Assembly: GCF_000708675.1 (NCBI RefSeq)
Contig: NZ_JELR01000002.1
Location: forward strand, 1,178,001-1,242,000
DNA length: 64,000 nt
Reading direction: 5' to 3'
Origin: Microbulbifer sp. HZ11
GTDB lineage: Bacteria > Pseudomonadota > Gammaproteobacteria > Pseudomonadales > Cellvibrionaceae
The position numbers and the translations under genes are program-made. Positions 61,349 through 64,000 of this stretch are shown here, piece after piece. Every line of letters begins with the position of its first letter. Positions within the stretch are counted from its first letter, which is position 1. Below the pieces are notes generated by a model, which searched no databases, had not been told where the DNA came from, and saw only the letters and a list, made by a program, of their open reading frames with translations.

Positions 61349-62290
61349 ATGAACGCAGTCGCCAGCCAATCACAGAGCCTCCCACCGGCACCCGCGTCAT
61401 TCCCGGGCAGCCAGCCCTCTTCGGGAGACCGCTTCACCTTTGCCCTGTTTTTGGCCTGCGCGCTGCACGCGCTGCTTATTTTTGGTGTTGCCTTTACCGC
61501 GCCCGAGGCCAGAGAGGCCCCACCCACGCTTGAGGTCACCCTCGCTCAGCACAAATCCGTCGATGCACCGGAAGACGCGGACTACCTGGCGCAACACAAT
61601 CAGCAGGCCAGCGGCACCGCCGAGACCCCCAAGGAACTCTCCACCGACCGCCAGGCGGAGATTGCCGATACCAGTATCCGCCAGGTCAATCCGCTGCCCC
61701 AGCAGCAGGCCGCACGCCCTGCGGAGCAATTGCGACAGTTGATCACGACGATTGGCGATAGCCCGACCCAGGCCCCGGAGCTGCCGGCCGAAGACAAGCG
61801 CTCGGAAGAGAAGCGCGGCGACGCCCCCACTGATCTGCCCCCCAGCAATCCGGAGATTGCCAGCCTACAGGCGCGTCTCGACAAAATACGCCAGACCATC
61901 GCCCAGCGCCCGCGGGTCCGACGCCTGACCTCCGTTGCTACCAAGGCCTCTGCCGACGCCGCCTACCTGCACGACTGGCGTCAAAAGGTGGAAGCCGTCG
62001 GCAACGACAACTTCCCCGAGGAAGCCCTCGCCCGCCAGATCACCGGTGACCTGCGCATGATGGTGCGGCTACTGCCCACTGGCGCAGTGGAAGAAGTGGT
62101 CATTCTGGAATCCTCCGGCGAACGCATTCTCGACGACGCCGCGCAACAGATTGTGCGCCTCGCGGCCCCCTTTGCGCCCTTTCCCGCAGAGATCCGCCAG
62201 CAGGCGGACCGCCTGGAAATCATTCGCACCTGGCGTTTTGAAATGACCGGGTTCTCTACCGCCGCTGGTAAATCTCCCAGTCGCGGCTGA
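61349..62290 (+). CDS. TonB-like energy transducer, TonB3 type
   Basis: 313 residues. N-terminal Pro/Ser-rich cytoplasmic part, one transmembrane helix (~29-50; FALFLACALHALLIFGVAFT), a periplasmic Pro/Glu/Gln-rich linker, a coiled stretch (SLQARLDKIRQTIAQ) and a TonB C-terminal domain (~205-300; YLHDWRQKVEAVGNDNFPEE, GAVEEVVILESSG). In P. aeruginosa the gene at this place (tonB3) is required for twitching motility; by context this is the equivalent. No ExbB/ExbD genes adjoin it. Confidence 0.9.
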   Translation: MNAVASQSQSLPPAPASFPGSQPSSGDRFTFALFLACALHALLIFGVAFTAPEAREAPPTLEVTLAQHKSVDAPEDADYLAQHNQQASGTAETPKELSTDRQAEIADTSIRQVNPLPQQQAARPAEQLRQLITTIGDSPTQAPELPAEDKRSEEKRGDAPTDLPPSNPEIASLQARLDKIRQTIAQRPRVRRLTSVATKASADAAYLHDWRQKVEAVGNDNFPEEALARQITGDLRMMVRLLPTGAVEEVVILESSGERILDDAAQQIVRLAAPFAPFPAEIRQQADRLEIIRTWRFEMTGFSTAAGKSPSRG

Positions 62291-62309
62291 CAGGTCCTAA
62301 ACTAGAGCC

Positions 62310-62903
62310 ATGCAATCAAACAGCCCCTCCGCAATCGATAGCGACCTCACCCATAACAGCCTGCGCGGGCAACTGCTGATCGCCATGCCCGGTATGCAAG
62401 ACCCGCGCTTCGTACACGCGGTTACGTTTATCTGTGAGCACAGCGCCGAGGGCACCATGGGTGTGGTGATCAACGCACCCAGTAAGGTGACCTGGAAAGA
62501 AGTCTTCTCACAGCTGGACCTGGAAGATGCCAGCCTGCGCGGCGAAGAACCGGTGCTCATTGGCGGCCCCGTGGCACAGGAGCAGGGCTTCGTGCTGCAC
62601 GGCCGCGGGATGCAGTTTGCCTCCACCGCCGAAGTCTCCGACGACATCAGCCTGACCGCCTCCAAGGACATCATCGAATCCCTCGCCGCCGGACGCGGCC
62701 CCGACGACGTACTGCTGGCCCTGGGCTACGCAGGCTGGGGGCCCGGGCAACTGGAACAGGAAATCGCCGAAAATGCCTGGCTGACACTGCCGGCGGAGCC
62801 GGAAATCCTGTTTGCTACCCCCTGGGAAAGCCGCTGGCAATCCGCCGCCGCCCGCCATGGCATCGATTTATCCGGGATGGGTTCCCAATCCGGTCACGCC
62901 TGA
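62310..62903 (+). CDS. algH: YqgE/AlgH family protein (DUF179)
   Basis: 197 residues. Family motifs LRGQLLIAMPGMQDPRFVHAV, VTFICEHSAEGTMGVVIN, PVLIGGPVAQEQGFVLH and LGYAGWGPGQLEQEI are all present. The protein is cytoplasmic; its biochemical role is not settled, although in Pseudomonas it was tied to alginate and other regulation. It lies between the TonB-like gene and ruvX, the usual order. Confidence 0.95.
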   Translation: MQSNSPSAIDSDLTHNSLRGQLLIAMPGMQDPRFVHAVTFICEHSAEGTMGVVINAPSKVTWKEVFSQLDLEDASLRGEEPVLIGGPVAQEQGFVLHGRGMQFASTAEVSDDISLTASKDIIESLAAGRGPDDVLLALGYAGWGPGQLEQEIAENAWLTLPAEPEILFATPWESRWQSAAARHGIDLSGMGSQSGHA

Positions 62904-62912
62904 GCCGTCACC

Positions 62913-63341
62913 ATGAAGCCCATCTCCGCCCTCGCCTTCGACTTCGGTACCTCATCCATTGGGCTCGCCTATGGCCAGAGTCTGACCGGCAGTGCCCGCG
63001 AACTGGACCCGCTACCGGCTAAAGACGGTAAACCGGACTGGGACCGGGTGCAGCGCATCATTGATGAGTGGAAACCCAAGATTCTCGTGGTCGGGCTACC
63101 GCTGAATATGGACGGCAGCGAAAGCGATTTTGGCGCCCGCGCGCGCAAGTTTGGCCAGCGGCTGCACGGCCGCCTGGGCCTGCCGGTGGCGTACGCCGAC
63201 GAGCGCCTTAGCACCCGCGCCGCCAAAGATGAGGCCCGTGAACGGGGACACCGCGGGGACTACGCCAATCAGCCAGTGGATTCCATTGCCGCACGCATCT
63301 TTCTCGAAGACTGGCTGCGCACCTATTCCAACCAAAAGTAG
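62913..63341 (+). CDS. ruvX: Holliday junction resolvase-like protein YqgF/RuvX
   Basis: 142 residues with an RNase H-like fold: ALAFDFGTSSIGLAYGQS carries the first catalytic Asp, VVGLPLNMDGSESDFGAR the second acidic segment and VAYADERLSTRAAKDEA the third (Glu). The end IAARIFLEDWLRT is family-typical. Roles reported for the family are 16S rRNA 5'-end maturation and Holliday junction resolution. Nine bases separate it from algH. Confidence 0.95.
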   Translation: MKPISALAFDFGTSSIGLAYGQSLTGSARELDPLPAKDGKPDWDRVQRIIDEWKPKILVVGLPLNMDGSESDFGARARKFGQRLHGRLGLPVAYADERLSTRAAKDEARERGHRGDYANQPVDSIAARIFLEDWLRTYSNQK

Positions 63342-63424
63342 CCACCAGCCGTGCTGCCAGGTTCGCTAATCCGTAGGGCAAACTGGTAGACTTGCGCGAA
63401 ATTCAAGCCGGTCTCGTTCCTCGC

Positions 63425-64000
63425 ATGTCTCAAACTTCCACTAGCGCTTCAGCGCCCATTTCCACTGTCCGTATCGCCACCCGCGAGAGCGCTCTCGCCC
63501 TGTGGCAGGCCAATTTCGTCAAGCAGCAACTTGAGCACCACCACCCGCAACTGACCGTCGAGCTACTGCCACTGACCAGTCGCGGCGACCAGCTGCTGGA
63601 CATTCCCCTGAACAAAGTGGGCGGCAAAGGCCTGTTCGTGAAGGAGCTGGAAAAAGCCATGCTCGAAGGCCGCGCGGACATCGCCGTGCACTCCATGAAA
63701 GACGTGCCCATGGAATTTCCCGAAGGTCTGCACCTGCCGGTCATCTGTGAGCGGGAAGACCCCCGCGACGCGTTTGTAAGCAATCACTACGCCTCCATCA
63801 AAGACCTACCTCAGGGCGCCGTGGTCGGCACTTCCAGCCTGCGCCGCCAGTGCCAGTTGCTGGCCGCCCGTCCGGACCTTGAAGTGAAGTTCCTGCGCGG
63901 CAATGTGAATACCCGTCTGGCAAAAATGGATGCCGGCGAATATGACGCCATCATCCTTGCCGCCGCGGGCCTGTTGCGCCTGGAGATGCGCGAGCGCATC
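63425..64000 (+). CDS. hemC: Porphobilinogen deaminase, 3' part outside window
   Basis: 192 codons from the ATG at 63425, open to the edge. HemC builds hydroxymethylbilane from four porphobilinogens on a dipyrromethane cofactor. Visible motifs: [70 protein letters not shown] and [14 protein letters not shown]; Asp in HSMKDVP is catalytic. The cofactor Cys lies beyond the edge. It is separated from ruvX by 83 bases. In Pseudomonas pyrR and pyrB usually occupy this spot. Confidence 0.96.
   Translation, partial: MSQTSTSASAPISTVRIATRESALALWQANFVKQQLEHHHPQLTVELLPLTSRGDQLLDIPLNKVGGKGLFVKELEKAMLEGRADIAVHSMKDVPMEFPEGLHLPVICEREDPRDAFVSNHYASIKDLPQGAVVGTSSLRRQCQLLAARPDLEVKFLRGNVNTRLAKMDAGEYDAIILAAAGLLRLEMRERI

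Overview
The window looks like chromosome of a GC-rich (by eye about 60% G+C), marine-type gammaproteobacterium. Gene content and order (type IV pilus, Pil-Chp chemotaxis, the hfq-hfl cluster, AlgH, a TonB3-like protein) resemble Pseudomonas and the Cellvibrio/Microbulbifer group. The chitin-type AA10 lytic polysaccharide monooxygenase with a CBM73-like tail makes a Microbulbifer/Cellvibrio-like organism my best guess. This is inference from gene content, not from a search.

Layout. 1-8.9 kb is the most accessory part: the 3' part of an RHS/YD-repeat gene, the secreted LPMO, a Bcr/CflA efflux pump, an AstE/AspA-like zinc hydrolase, an MltB-like transglycosylase and a hemolysin-III family membrane protein. 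8.9-24 kb, on the minus strand, is the conserved block nnr-tsaE-ami-mutL-miaA-hfq-hflX-hflK-hflC-DUF2065-hisZ-purA, with queG divergent at its head. 24.4-32.2 kb holds orn (minus), rsgA, a rhodanese, psd and an MFS carrier (plus), then a DUF3391/HD-GYP protein and hemE (minus). 32.7-38.6 kb is gltBD. 39-45.8 kb is pilMNOPQ-aroK-aroB, divergent from mrcA (PBP1A). 48.6-59.9 kb is the twitching chemotaxis cluster pilG-pilH-pilI-pilJ-chpA-chpC on the minus strand. Divergent from it, 60.3-64 kb carries gshB, a TonB-like gene, algH/yqgE, ruvX and the start of hemC, which is cut by the window edge.

The genes form two coherent themes. The first is housekeeping: RNA metabolism and translation (hfq, miaA, orn, rsgA, tsaE, queG), mismatch repair, protease control (HflKC), purine, glutamate, shikimate and haem synthesis, and cell-wall growth. 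The second is surface behaviour: assembly of the type IV pilus, its chemosensory control and a TonB3-like partner. The LPMO adds chitin degradation.

The most unusual feature is not a gene. Eight copies of a roughly 92-108 bp palindromic element lie in five intergenic gaps between 6.5 and 32.7 kb. Each is closed by a 19-23 bp stem and holds an inner hairpin with an AGG(G)A-type loop and a short linker built on GGATGGGTTCAC. Arm sequences differ strongly between copies yet remain self-complementary within every copy, even where two copies have almost identical cores. Most copies also have a one-sided tail of the form CCGG..GC....CCGCCAC. In the three double loci the two elements are inverted with respect to each other. 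This pattern of conserved fold with changing arms suggests selection on, or copying of, a DNA or RNA structure. No transposase or other partner gene is visible in the window.
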